A stretch of 64,000 nucleotides of DNA from Rhodococcus koreensis (GTDB lineage Bacteria; Actinomycetota; Actinomycetes; Mycobacteriales; Mycobacteriaceae): NCBI RefSeq assembly GCF_900105905.1, contig NZ_FNSV01000005.1, positions 4,712,001 to 4,776,000 on the forward strand, given 5' to 3'. The notes below the pieces were generated by a model, which saw only the letters and a program-made list of their open reading frames with translations, was not told the DNA's origin and ran no database searches. The number at the start of each line of letters is the position of its first letter. Positions within the stretch are counted from its first letter, which is position 1. Of the stretch, positions 1 through 8,444 are shown one piece after another. A program made the translations under genes and the position numbers.

Positions 1-752
1 TCGGTGTGCTCGCGGTGGAAGTGACGGGGAATGTACGAACTCTTGCCGCCCATGGTGTGCATCGCGAAATACGTTCCGCCGGTGTTCCGGGGCCGTGCGA
101 GGTACGTGTTCAGCTGGTCGAGACTCGCCCAGCGGTCGCCTTCGCCCGCCTGCAGCACATAGGGGGACTCCGCGGCGGGCAACGCCGTGCCGGTCACCGC
201 AGGCAGGTCCTTCTTCTCGAGATCGTGGAACCGGATGCCGAACCGATCCGCGAGTTCGGATTGCCGCGCGTCCGACATCGGCGCCGCGGCGGAGTCGAAG
301 ACGTGCGACTGGGTTGCGTGGCCGGTAGCCTGCGACCACCGGTGCCCGTCGCCGACGGTGAGCCAGCTCAGGAACCGGGTCCGGTGCGCGAGCATGCGGT
401 ACGCGTACGGCGTCCCGGCCGGGACGGTGACCGAGTCGCCCGGCACGAGCAGGTGCGATTCGCCCGGCAACCACACCTGCAGCCGTCCGTCGGTGACGTA
501 CAGGAAGCGATGCTCGCGGTCGTGGGAGAGGAACGGGGTCTCGGTTCCCTTGCCGCCATACACATATGCGGCGCCGAATTGTCCGCCGGTGTCCTCAGGG
601 CGGGCGATGACGGTGATCAGTTGCCCGCCGAGTTCGTGGCGCTCACCTTCACCGGCAGCCATGGCGTAGGGCACGCAGCGGCCGGGAAGGGTGTCGAGTT
701 GCGGGGCGACAGCGTGGACCTCGTCGAGGACGGGAATGTCGAAAGTAGTCAT
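1..752 (-). CDS. Quercetin 2,3-dioxygenase-like bicupin (3' part cut by window edge)
   Basis: About 250 residues of a two-domain cupin are visible; the C-terminus lies beyond base 1. The N-terminal cupin carries the GGKGTETPFLSHDREHRF block (about residues 66-83), with the His/Glu pattern that binds Fe or Cu in quercetinases. The second cupin is just beginning at the window edge, at IPRHFHREHT. Bicupin quercetin dioxygenases open the flavonol C-ring with release of CO. The ATG at 752-750 overlaps the TGA of the upstream hydrolase by 4 bp (ATGA), so translation is probably coupled. With the hydrolase, TetR, MFS and GH78 genes it forms a flavonoid-glycoside type cluster. Another bicupin activity cannot be excluded without the missing end. 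Confidence 0.82.
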   Translation of the reverse strand, partial: MTTFDIPVLDEVHAVAPQLDTLPGRCVPYAMAAGEGERHELGGQLITVIARPEDTGGQFGAAYVYGGKGTETPFLSHDREHRFLYVTDGRLQVWLPGESHLLVPGDSVTVPAGTPYAYRMLAHRTRFLSWLTVGDGHRWSQATGHATQSHVFDSAAAPMSDARQSELADRFGIRFHDLEKKDLPAVTGTALPAAESPYVLQAGEGDRWASLDQLNTYLARPRNTGGTYFAMHTMGGKSSYIPRHFHREHT

Positions 753-1693
753 GGTGTGCGTGTTCCTGGTTTCAGTGTGTGCGAGAAGAAGGCTTCGATC
801 GCGGCGAATGAGGCGGAGGAGTACCTCTCGGTCAGTGCGCGACCGAAGTCGCTCACCGCGCGGGTCGAGGCCGGCGCCTGCGGATCTCGTTCGAGACGGC
901 CTTGGTCGAGGGTCTGGTCGGGGCCGAGTTCGAGGACGTGCCCCGGGTTGAAGAACCCATGCCCGAATCCCTCGATCAGGTAGAGAATGGCGTCGTTGCC
1001 GTGAGCGACGAGCGCGTCGTACAACGCGACGCTCTGCGTGAACGGCACCAGGTTGTCGGCGACACCGTGCATGACCAGAAACGGCGGCGCTCCGGGCGCC
1101 ACGTGCAGCGCGGGGCTCGCGGATCGCGCCGCGTCCAGTCGGTCCCGGATCGCGCCACCGAGCAACGACGCCTCCGGGGAATGGCCCTCCCCCGGTGTCC
1201 GTTCCGCGGAGAGGTCTACGAGGCCGGGCAGGTCGGCGGGCCCGTAACCGTCGACGACGGCCTGCACCGAGCTGTCGACGGTCGTGGGTTCTTCCCCGCG
1301 CAATCGTGTTGTGGCCGAGTGCACTCCGGTCAGCGCGGCGAGGTGCCCACCGGCCGACGATCCCCACACACCGATCCGGTCGGGGTCGATGCCGTGGTCC
1401 GCGGCGTTGGCGCGCAGCCAGCGCACCGCCCGCCGGACATCGAAGAGCTGGCCGGGGTGGCAGGTCCCGGGCGCGAGGCGGTAGTCGATGCTGACCATGA
1501 CGTAGCCGTGTCCTGCGAAGTGTTGCACCAGATCTGGGCATGCAGTGCGGTCTTGAAGCCGCCAACCACCTCCGTGCACCCACACGATCGCAGGCAATGG
1601 ATGCGCTGCCTCGGCGGGGCGTACGAGATCGAGTAGCAGATCGGGGGCGTACTCGACGGTGGATCGGCGGACGACGGTCGAAGCCGTGTCCAA
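749..1693 (-). CDS. Alpha/beta hydrolase (esterase/lipase, HSL-like)
   Basis: 314 residues from a TTG start. Visible are the HGGGW oxyanion-hole motif (about residue 38), the nucleophile elbow GSSAGG, and a late Asp/His pair around DNLVPF and FGHGFF, which gives an intact Ser-Asp-His triad. This is the acyl-ester hydrolase fold of the hormone-sensitive-lipase/carboxylesterase group. TTG at 1693 is chosen because GAAGGAG (1703-1709) sits 9 nt upstream and the resulting length fits the family; a longer TTG start at 1801 would overlap the TetR gene. It precedes the quercetinase with a 4-bp overlap. A role in hydrolysing the depside formed by quercetinase, or acylated flavonoids, is inferred only from context. 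Confidence 0.82.
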   Translation of the reverse strand: MDTASTVVRRSTVEYAPDLLLDLVRPAEAAHPLPAIVWVHGGGWRLQDRTACPDLVQHFAGHGYVMVSIDYRLAPGTCHPGQLFDVRRAVRWLRANAADHGIDPDRIGVWGSSAGGHLAALTGVHSATTRLRGEEPTTVDSSVQAVVDGYGPADLPGLVDLSAERTPGEGHSPEASLLGGAIRDRLDAARSASPALHVAPGAPPFLVMHGVADNLVPFTQSVALYDALVAHGNDAILYLIEGFGHGFFNPGHVLELGPDQTLDQGRLERDPQAPASTRAVSDFGRALTERYSSASFAAIEAFFSHTLKPGTRTP

Positions 1694-1702
1694 GGGATTG
1701 AA

Positions 1703-1709
1703 CTCCTTC
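1703..1709 (-). promoter_or_regulatory. Ribosome binding site deciding a TTG start
   Basis: GAAGGAG on the minus strand, 9 nt before TTG at 1693. It is the only good Shine-Dalgarno in the region and sets the start of the alpha/beta hydrolase downstream of the TetR stop codon. Confidence 0.6.
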
Positions 1710-1766
1710 GGATGCAGGACCCGGGCCTGGGTCGCCGCTCGCGCGGTTGTAAGGCCCTTCCATAGG

Positions 1767-2441
1767 TCACTGTCTGTCGGGCACAGTAGCAGCTTCGACA
1801 ACCTGAACGGAAGACCCGGATTCTTCCTCCGTCGCGCCGGTCAGCGCGGCGGTCAGCCGCGCGGCATGTCCGCGGACACCCTCGACGATGTCGACGACGC
1901 CGTCGCTGAGCACCCACTGCAACTGCAGGCCGTCGCTCACCGCAATGCATTCACGCGCGAGCGCCGGGAAGTCCAGCGATGCCGGCAGCCCGTCTCGGTG
2001 CACCCCCTGACGCAGGCGCGCCGCGAGGGCATCGACGGCGCCGTCGTAGCGCTGCGCGAGGACGGCGTGGGCGGGACTGCTCGGATCCGCCGCCTCCGCG
2101 CTCACCAGCACGAACAGTTCGATGAGACCCGGCTGTCCGACGAGTCGCCGCGCCGCGTCGACCATCGCATCCAGGGTCGCCAGACCCGACACCTCGGCGG
2201 GGAGGGTGTCCCACCACTCGGCCGAGGTGTCGAGGCGGTACTGCGCCACGGCCAGAAGGAGGTGCTTCTTAGACGGAAAGTGGTGCAGCAGACCACTGTC
2301 GCTGATTCCCGCGTCGGTGGCGATGCTGGCCATGGTGGTCGCGTGGTACCCCTCCGCCGAGAATCGCCCCGCGGCCGCCTCCACGATTCGCGTGCGCCGC
2401 TCGATACCCACCGAGTAGCTGCCACGCGCCCGTTTTCCCAT
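1767..2441 (-). CDS. TetR/AcrR family transcriptional regulator
   Basis: 224 residues starting at MGKRARGSY. The N-terminal helix-turn-helix lies at about residues 15-60 (RIVEAAAGRFSAEGYHATTM through GISDSGLLHHFPSKKHLL), followed by a ligand-binding domain of usual length. An upstream start at 2543 is possible but would run into the divergent promoter, so ATG 2441 is preferred. The gene is divergent from the MFS/GH78 genes and lies upstream of the hydrolase and quercetinase in the same direction. A perfect inverted repeat in the shared promoter (2475-2498) is its likely operator, so it probably represses both arms until a flavonoid-like ligand binds. Confidence 0.88.
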   Translation of the reverse strand: MGKRARGSYSVGIERRTRIVEAAAGRFSAEGYHATTMASIATDAGISDSGLLHHFPSKKHLLLAVAQYRLDTSAEWWDTLPAEVSGLATLDAMVDAARRLVGQPGLIELFVLVSAEAADPSSPAHAVLAQRYDGAVDALAARLRQGVHRDGLPASLDFPALARECIAVSDGLQLQWVLSDGVVDIVEGVRGHAARLTAALTGATEEESGSSVQVVEAATVPDRQ

Positions 2442-2474
2442 GTCGTCACGATACGACAGCACGATTCTCGGATT

Positions 2475-2498
2475 GAAAACCGGATACACCCGGTTTTC
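2475..2498. promoter_or_regulatory. Perfect inverted repeat, candidate TetR operator
   Basis: GAAAACCGG-ATACAC-CCGGTTTTC: 9-bp perfect arms around a 6-bp spacer, between the divergent TetR (start 2441) and MFS (start 2585) genes. Size and position fit a TetR dimer site controlling both directions. Confidence 0.7.
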
Positions 2499-2584
2499 GT
2501 GTACGGTGCTGTGCATCACACTGCGACGTCCGCTGCGCCCCACCTCGCCGCGCGGATCTCCACTTCACGGAAGGCGGAACGCCG

Positions 2585-3868
2585 ATGGCTACCGTTCGCT
2601 CCACACACCCGTCCCCCGCACAGCTCGGCCACCCCTCCGCGGTCACCGCGCCGCGCCCCCGCTACGTCGTCCCCGCCCTGGTCGTCGGCGCATTCGGGGT
2701 GTACTTCGGCAGTCTGACCCCAACCATCATCACGCTGTCGATCCGCATCTTCGGCGTGGACGCCGAAGGCAAGACACTCGGACTGTCTACGGTGGTGCTG
2801 ATCGGCGCCCTCGTCGCGCTCGCCTCGATACCGCTGTTCGGCTCCCTGTCCGATCGCACGACCAGCCGGCTCGGCAGGCGCACCCCGTGGCTGATCGGCG
2901 GCGCTCTCGTCGCGTTGGCCGGCCTCACCGTGATCGCGCTGGCGACGAACGTCGCGGCGATCGCCGCGGGCTGGGCACTCGCGCAGCTGGGCTACTCCGC
3001 GGCGCTGGCCGGGTTCGTCGCGCTCATCCCCGACTTCGTCCCCGACCATCTGCGCGCCCGGTTGTCGGGGATGATCGGCTTCGTCACGGCGTTCGCCGTT
3101 CTCGCAGGCGTCACCCTCGGGAGCCGCCTCGCCGACCACCCGGTGCCGATGATGATCATCCCCGGCATTACCGCCATCGTGTGCCTGACCGTCGTCGCCG
3201 TGGTCATCCGAGGCGCCGACTCGGGTGTGGACCCGGCCACGTTGCAGCCCTACAGCTTTCGCGAGTTCGCGGCAAGCTACTGGATCAACCCGATCCGGCA
3301 CGCGGACTTCGCGCTCAACTGGATCAGCCGGTTTCTGTTCGGGCTCGCGATGGTCGGGCTCACCACCTACGCGACCTACTTCCTGGTCGACGCGGCCGGA
3401 CTGAGCATCACGGACGCGGCCGCCGAATACGCCCACGCCACCGCTGTCACCACCCCCATCTCGATCGGGTCGTTCCTGCTCGCCGGATTCCTCTCCGACA
3501 AACTGGGCCGGCGCAAGGCCTTCGTCGCGGTCGCATCGTTCCTCACCGGCGGCGCGCTGGTGTATCTGGCCGTGAACCCGCACGTCAGCGGGTTCCTGCT
3601 GGCGTTCGTCGCCTTCACGATCGGTCAGGCGTGCTACCTCACGGTCGACATCGCGATCGCCGCCGCGGTCATCCCCGACGTCCGGCAGACGGCCAAGGCG
3701 ATGAGCGTGTACCAGGTGGCGGCCACACTCCCCTATGCCGTCGTCCCGCTCATCGGCACCGTGCTCCTTCCACTCACCGGCGACAACTATGCGCTTCTGT
3801 TCTGCGTCCTGGCGGCCTGCGCCGCCGTCGCCGGCGCAGCCCTTCTGTTCGTGCGGTCGATCCGATGA
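2585..3868 (+). CDS. MFS transporter
   Basis: 427 residues with about 12 hydrophobic segments. The loop after TM2 holds GSLSDRTTSRLGRRTPW, a clear MFS motif A, and the equivalent loop in the second half is FLSDKLGRRKAF. Start ATG 2585 follows the TetR operator. The stop overlaps the start of the rhamnosidase gene by 4 bp (ATGA at 3865-3868), so carrier and glycosidase are co-translated. Context predicts import of a rhamnosylated flavonoid or its sugar/aglycone; the exact substrate and subfamily cannot be read from sequence alone. Confidence 0.86.
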   Translation: MATVRSTHPSPAQLGHPSAVTAPRPRYVVPALVVGAFGVYFGSLTPTIITLSIRIFGVDAEGKTLGLSTVVLIGALVALASIPLFGSLSDRTTSRLGRRTPWLIGGALVALAGLTVIALATNVAAIAAGWALAQLGYSAALAGFVALIPDFVPDHLRARLSGMIGFVTAFAVLAGVTLGSRLADHPVPMMIIPGITAIVCLTVVAVVIRGADSGVDPATLQPYSFREFAASYWINPIRHADFALNWISRFLFGLAMVGLTTYATYFLVDAAGLSITDAAAEYAHATAVTTPISIGSFLLAGFLSDKLGRRKAFVAVASFLTGGALVYLAVNPHVSGFLLAFVAFTIGQACYLTVDIAIAAAVIPDVRQTAKAMSVYQVAATLPYAVVPLIGTVLLPLTGDNYALLFCVLAACAAVAGAALLFVRSIR

Positions 3869-6573
3869 CGACACCGACACACCTGCGCCTCGAACATCTC
3901 CGGCCCGGGGAACCCTGCGGCACCACCCACCCGCGACTGTCCTGGTGGCTGCCCACCGGAAGCACCGGTCAGCTGGCGTACCAAATCCGGGTCACTGGCA
4001 TTTCCGACCGCACGTCGAGCACCCTGTTCACCACCGAGATCATCGAGGGACGCGACCACGTCCTCGTACGGCCCTGGACAGCAACACATCCGGTGCCTAC
4101 CGCAGGCGAGGCACGCACCTGGCAGGTGCGGTGCTGGACGGATCTCGGACCGAGCGATTGGTCCGAGCCCGCTCCGTGGGTCACCGGCCTTCTGCACGGC
4201 GGCGACCTCACGGCCGACTGGATCGAACCGTACGAGCCCGACGTTCCGCCGCTCGGTCACCGTCCCGCATACCGGCTGCGCGCCTCCTGGCGACCGCGGG
4301 CGGAGATCACACACGCCTCGTTGTTCGCGACCGCTCACGGCATCTACGAGTTCTTCGTCAACGATGTCCGGGTCGGCGATCACGAGCTGACCCCGGGCTT
4401 CACCGCCTACCGCGCGCACCTGCAGGTGCAGCATTTCGACGTCACCGACCTGCTGCGCCAAGGACACAACGACCTGGGAATCCTGCTGAGCGACGGGTGG
4501 TTCCGTGGCCGGCACGGGTTCGAGCGCCACGGCGACGGATTCGGGGATCGGCTTGCCGCGCTCGCGGAACTGCACGTCCGTTATGCCGACGGAACGTCGG
4601 AACGCTTCGGCACCGGCGACGGCTGGACCAGCGCACCGAGTGAGATCGACGCCGCCGACCTGATGGACGGCCAGCGGGTGGATCTGCGCCGGGTGCCCGC
4701 CGACGAGGTACACCACCCGGCCGTGGTCGCTCGCGGTGGACTCTACGACGATCGTGCCCGGTTGACGACCGGCGTGGCACCCCCGGTGCGCCGGATCGAA
4801 ACACTGGCGGCGGTGGCCGTCACCGAGCCCCGACCCGGAACGTACGTCGTGGATTTCGGGCAGAACATCAACGGATGGGTGGCTGCGTCCGACCTCGGCC
4901 CGGCCGGCACGCGCGTGACCCTCACCCACGGTGAGTCCCTCGCCGCCGACGGGAGGGTCGACACGGATCACCTGCGCGCTTTCGAGTTCGCGACCGGCAA
5001 GAGTTTGCCTGCCGGTCAGGTCGACCACGTCGTGTCATCGGGGCGCCGCGGCGAGGCATTCGAGCCGCGCCACACCACTCACGGGTTCCGGTACGTCCAG
5101 ATCGACGGGACCGAGACGAAACCGGGGCCCGACTCGATCACCGCCGCCGTCGTGCACACCGACCTGGAACAGGTGGGAAGTTTCGGGTGCGACAACGATC
5201 GTGTCGAGAAACTCCACGCCGCCGCGGTGTGGAGTTTCCGCGGCAACGCCTGCGACGTCCCGACCGATTGTCCCCAGCGCGAGCGGTCGGGCTTCACCGG
5301 CGACTGGCAGGTCTACGTCGAAACAGCGGCCTTCACACATGATGTCGCGGGATTCAGCGACAAATGGCTGCGTGACCTCGCCGCCGACCAGTGGCCGGAC
5401 GGCACGGTACCCAACATCGTGCCCAACCCGGCAGGCAACCAGCCGTCGGGTAACCATTTCGCCGACATCGCCAACGGCTCGGCCGGTTGGGGCGACGCCG
5501 CCGTCATCGTCCCGTGGCAGCTGTGGCGCCTGTACGGCGACGTCGAAGTCCTGGAACGCCAATACGATTCCATGACGCGGTGGGTCGAGCTGGCCGCCGG
5601 CACGGCGCGCGACCGCCGCCATCCCGACCGCGCGCGTGCGCGTCCCACACCGGACGACCACGAGAAATATCTGTGGGACACCGGTTTTCACTGGGGAGAG
5701 TGGCTCGAACCCGACGAGATTCCCGCGCCCGATCCCGCTCGCGATCACAGTGTGGTCGCCACCGCGTACCTCGCGCGGTCGGCGGGACTGCTCGCGCAGA
5801 TCGCCGGCGTGCTGGGTCGCAACCGGGACGAGTGCCGCTATGCCACGATCGCCGCGGGGGCCGTCCACGCCTGGCAGCGCGAATTCATCGCGCCGGACGG
5901 CACTCTGACCCACCCGACCCAGGCGAACTATGTCCGCGCCCTGGAGTTCGACCTCGTTCCGGCGGAGGCCCGCCACCGGTTCGCCGACGAACTCGCACAG
6001 TTGCTCGCCGACAACGACGATCACCTCGGCACCGGTTTCCTGGCCACCGGGATGTTGCTGCCCGCGCTCGCACGCAACGGGCACCTCGACACCGCCTACC
6101 GGGTACTGCTGTCCACCGGCAATCCGTCCTGGATGGAGATGATCGACCGCGGCGCCACCACCATCTGGGAGCGATGGGACGGAGTCGACGAGAACGGCCG
6201 CGCCACCGCCTCACTGAATCACTACGCCAAGGGCGCGATCATCTCGTTTCTCCACCAGTTCGTCGCCGGCCTGCGCCCGGCCGAGACCACCGGCCCCGAC
6301 ACCGTCGGTTATCGCCGATTCGTCGTCGATCCGCGCCCCGGCGGGGACATCAATGCCGCCCACGCCGAGCACTGCAGCCCGTACGGCAACATCGCGGTGC
6401 GCTGGACGATCACCGACGACCTGTTCACCGTGAACCTGACCGTGCCGGCAGGCAGCGAATGCGAACTTCGACTAGGAAATACGACGGAACTCCTCCGGTC
6501 CGGGACCTACACCCGCACCTGCCCCGCCGCTCGCGTCATCCGGCGATCTTCGCGTGCATTTCCCACACGATGA
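3865..6573 (+). CDS. Alpha-L-rhamnosidase, GH78
   Basis: 902 residues. The N-terminal third holds the Fn3/beta-sandwich domains usual in bacterial GH78 enzymes (HLRLEHLRPGE and later HGIYEFFVNDVRVGDHELTPG-type carbohydrate-binding features). The (alpha/alpha)6 catalytic barrel contains DCPQRERSGFTGDW (about residues 468-481) and WERWDG (Glu about 769) followed by SLNHYAKGA; these match the acidic catalytic and sugar-binding residues of the family. The enzyme removes terminal alpha-L-rhamnose from glycosides such as rutin or quercitrin. No signal peptide is evident, implying cytoplasmic action after uptake by the co-translated MFS carrier. The 3' end overlaps the convergent pirin gene by 38 bp. 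Confidence 0.9.
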   Translation: MTTPTHLRLEHLRPGEPCGTTHPRLSWWLPTGSTGQLAYQIRVTGISDRTSSTLFTTEIIEGRDHVLVRPWTATHPVPTAGEARTWQVRCWTDLGPSDWSEPAPWVTGLLHGGDLTADWIEPYEPDVPPLGHRPAYRLRASWRPRAEITHASLFATAHGIYEFFVNDVRVGDHELTPGFTAYRAHLQVQHFDVTDLLRQGHNDLGILLSDGWFRGRHGFERHGDGFGDRLAALAELHVRYADGTSERFGTGDGWTSAPSEIDAADLMDGQRVDLRRVPADEVHHPAVVARGGLYDDRARLTTGVAPPVRRIETLAAVAVTEPRPGTYVVDFGQNINGWVAASDLGPAGTRVTLTHGESLAADGRVDTDHLRAFEFATGKSLPAGQVDHVVSSGRRGEAFEPRHTTHGFRYVQIDGTETKPGPDSITAAVVHTDLEQVGSFGCDNDRVEKLHAAAVWSFRGNACDVPTDCPQRERSGFTGDWQVYVETAAFTHDVAGFSDKWLRDLAADQWPDGTVPNIVPNPAGNQPSGNHFADIANGSAGWGDAAVIVPWQLWRLYGDVEVLERQYDSMTRWVELAAGTARDRRHPDRARARPTPDDHEKYLWDTGFHWGEWLEPDEIPAPDPARDHSVVATAYLARSAGLLAQIAGVLGRNRDECRYATIAAGAVHAWQREFIAPDGTLTHPTQANYVRALEFDLVPAEARHRFADELAQLLADNDDHLGTGFLATGMLLPALARNGHLDTAYRVLLSTGNPSWMEMIDRGATTIWERWDGVDENGRATASLNHYAKGAIISFLHQFVAGLRPAETTGPDTVGYRRFVVDPRPGGDINAAHAEHCSPYGNIAVRWTITDDLFTVNLTVPAGSECELRLGNTTELLRSGTYTRTCPAARVIRRSSRAFPTR

Positions 6574-7312
6574 TCTCGGCACCGGTGTCGGTGGTCAACT
6601 GCTGTCCACCGCCACCGCCGATCCGGACGGCGTCGCCCTCGGCGAGGAGGCCGACACCCTCCAGCGAGGCTTCGCCGCGTGCGACGAAGACGTGGAGGAA
6701 CGGGGAGTCGGGCAGGGTGATGGGCGCCTGGCCGGGCTGCAGTCGTGCGACATGCATTGCGGCGTACTTGTTCTTGATGCGGATCGCCGAGTGGTCGGCG
6801 TGGCCCGGCATGCCGGACGCGACGGGAACCAGCCCGCCGGTGAGCAACTCGTGGTCGATTTCGAGTTGCTCGTAGCCGGGGGTGATCCCGGCTTCGTCGG
6901 GGACGACCCACATCTGGATGAAGTGGACCGGATCGCGGTGCTCGTCGGCGTCTCCCTGCAGTCGCCACGAGTCGTTCTTCTCCGAGTGCAGGATTCCGGT
7001 TCCCGCGCTCATGCGCTGGGCGAGTCCGGGGTAGATGACGCCGGAGTGGCCCATCGAATCCTGGTGCACCAGCGAACCCTGGAGAACCCAGGTGACGATC
7101 TCCATGTCCTGGTGCGGGTGGGTGTCGAAACCCTGACCGGGGACGACGATGTCGTCGTTGTTGACCATGAGCACACCGTGGTGGGTGTTGGCCGGGTCGT
7201 AGTGGTTGCTGAACGAGAAGGAATGCTTGGAATCGAGCCAGCCCACGTTCGTCTTGAAGCGGTCGTCGGCGCGGCGGACGTCGAGGCGGGGTGAGGTGAT
7301 GGCGGCAGTCAT
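6536..7312 (-). CDS. Pirin family protein (possible quercetinase)
   Basis: 258 residues. The N-terminal cupin has THPHQDMEI (about residues 63-71) and ILHSE (about residues 106-110), supplying the three His and one Glu metal ligands of pirins. Bacterial pirins such as E. coli YhhW cleave quercetin in vitro, though other members act as redox-linked co-regulators. GGAAAGGA precedes the ATG. It lies 36 bp downstream of the VOC gene in the same direction and probably shares its MarR-controlled promoter. It is also convergent with the rhamnosidase, so a flavonoid link is possible but not proved. Confidence 0.88.
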   Translation of the reverse strand: MTAAITSPRLDVRRADDRFKTNVGWLDSKHSFSFSNHYDPANTHHGVLMVNNDDIVVPGQGFDTHPHQDMEIVTWVLQGSLVHQDSMGHSGVIYPGLAQRMSAGTGILHSEKNDSWRLQGDADEHRDPVHFIQMWVVPDEAGITPGYEQLEIDHELLTGGLVPVASGMPGHADHSAIRIKNKYAAMHVARLQPGQAPITLPDSPFLHVFVARGEASLEGVGLLAEGDAVRIGGGGGQQLTTDTGAEIIVWEMHAKIAG

Positions 7313-7348
7313 GAGTGAATCCTTTCCAGCGTTCTCAGAGCAGGGTTT

Positions 7349-7858
7349 TCACAGAACTTGTGAGCCGTACATTTCGCCGAGCGGATCGGCGATGAGTTCG
7401 AGGCGGGCACCGTCGGGATCGCGGAAGTACAGCGACACCTCGCTGTGTTCGACGAGTTCGACGCCGGCGTCGACCAGTTTCGTGCGCAGGTGATTCCAGC
7501 GGCCGGGTTCGACGCTGATCGCGATGTGGTGGAGTCCGCCGAGCACTTCCTGATACGGGCCGACCTCGAGGCCCGGGAAGTCGAAGAAGGCGAGCAGGTT
7601 GCCGTTGCCGATGTCGAAGAAGAAGTGCGAAGACCCGGGGTAGTCGCGATTCTCGATCAGTTCGGTCAGCGGGAACTCGAGGAGATCCTGATAGAACCGG
7701 ACGGTGCGCTCGACGTCGCTGCTGATCAGCGCGGTGTGGTGGAGTCCGCGGGCCGAGGATGCGGGCCGCGACGAGACGGGCTTCAGATGCTCGGCGCGGA
7801 TCCTGTCGCGTTGCGCGGCGAACCGCTGGGAGCGCTCCTGCTCGTCTGTGGTGCTCAT
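7349..7858 (-). CDS. VOC (glyoxalase/extradiol dioxygenase fold) protein
   Basis: 169 residues from MSTTDEQER. The VOC module starts at GLHHTALISSDVERTVRFYQ; the second half is GLHHIAISVEP, and it ends in YFRDPDGARLELIAD. The paired His and the late Glu fit a mononuclear metal site. A 5' extension to 7912 would run into the operator, so ATG 7858 is preferred. Members include glyoxalases, ring-cleavage dioxygenases and resistance proteins; the substrate is unknown. It is divergent from the MarR gene, with two operator-like repeats between them, and is followed by pirin. Confidence 0.82.
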   Translation of the reverse strand: MSTTDEQERSQRFAAQRDRIRAEHLKPVSSRPASSARGLHHTALISSDVERTVRFYQDLLEFPLTELIENRDYPGSSHFFFDIGNGNLLAFFDFPGLEVGPYQEVLGGLHHIAISVEPGRWNHLRTKLVDAGVELVEHSEVSLYFRDPDGARLELIADPLGEMYGSQVL

Positions 7859-7884
7859 TGCCCGAACCTCTCTCCGCGAAACGC

Positions 7885-7909
7885 CGATGATTGCGCTTTC
7901 AACTATCAC
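7885..7909. promoter_or_regulatory. Second, degenerate MarR operator
   Basis: TGATTG-CGCTTT-CAACTATCA keeps the TTG-N6-CAA core and the same spacer pattern as the perfect repeat at 7919-7946, and lies closer to the VOC start. Confidence 0.5.
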
Positions 7910-7918
7910 CACCGTACA

Positions 7919-7946
7919 CCAAGTAGTTGCGCTGTCAACTACTTGG
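7919..7946. promoter_or_regulatory. Perfect inverted repeat, candidate MarR operator
   Basis: CCAAGTAGTTG-CGCTGT-CAACTACTTGG: 11-bp perfect arms with a 6-bp spacer, ending 14 bp before the GTG of the MarR gene. Related sites occur at 7885-7909 and ahead of the yceI gene. Confidence 0.75.
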
Positions 7947-7960
7947 GATATGCTGGTCCC

Positions 7961-8422
7961 GTGGAATCGACCAGATGGCTCAGCGCCGAAGAACAGAACA
8001 CGTGGCGCGCCTACCTGGACGCCACCCGACTACTCCTGCAGGCGCTCGATCGGCAGCTCACCCGCGACTCCGGAATCTCGTTCACGGACTTCGAACTTCT
8101 CGTCGTGCTGTCGGAGGCGCCGCAGCGGCAACTGCGGATGCGGGAACTCGCCGACGCGGTCACCACGACGCGCAGTGGCGTGACCCGGGCGATCAGCCGG
8201 CTGGTCGAGGCAGGCTGGGTGCGGCGGCTGGAGTGCAAGGACGACAAGCGGGGAATGCTGGCCGAGCTGACCGACGCCGGCGCCGAGAAGCTCGCCGCCG
8301 CTAGCCCCGGACACGTGGCGGAGGTGCGCCGCGACATGTTCGACCTGCTCTGCCCCCGGGACGTCGCCATCCTCGGGCACGACTTCGGCGAAATGCGCGC
8401 CCACCTGCAGGAGAACCCCTGA
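7961..8422 (+). CDS. MarR family transcriptional regulator
   Basis: 153 residues from GTG 7961. The winged helix is visible as FTDFELLVVLSEAP (about residues 40-53), RMRELADAVTTTRSGVTRAI (recognition region) and the wing VRRLECKDDKRGM. Length and layout are typical of MarR. It is divergent from the VOC/pirin unit and leads into the AhpD-like and yceI genes. The perfect repeat at its own promoter suggests autoregulation, and the same core before yceI suggests a small local regulon, perhaps responsive to an electrophile or oxidant. Confidence 0.88.
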   Translation: MESTRWLSAEEQNTWRAYLDATRLLLQALDRQLTRDSGISFTDFELLVVLSEAPQRQLRMRELADAVTTTRSGVTRAISRLVEAGWVRRLECKDDKRGMLAELTDAGAEKLAAASPGHVAEVRRDMFDLLCPRDVAILGHDFGEMRAHLQENP

Positions 8423-8444
8423 GCCACCCACCGAAAGGCCGGTC

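Noticed and set aside
6..983. Open frame on the plus strand over the quercetinase/hydrolase region
   Set aside because: It lies antisense to a clear bicupin and esterase with conserved motifs; its own translation is Arg/Gly/Val-rich without any motif.
2440..3864. Long in-frame N-terminal extension of the rhamnosidase to 2440
   Set aside because: The extension is an alternate frame of the MFS gene and is Arg/Pro-rich; the real start overlaps the MFS stop at 3865.
2516..3880. 454-residue frame antisense to the MFS gene
   Set aside because: Composition is Asp/Glu/Gly/Arg low-complexity, typical of the antisense of a membrane-protein gene in GC-rich DNA.
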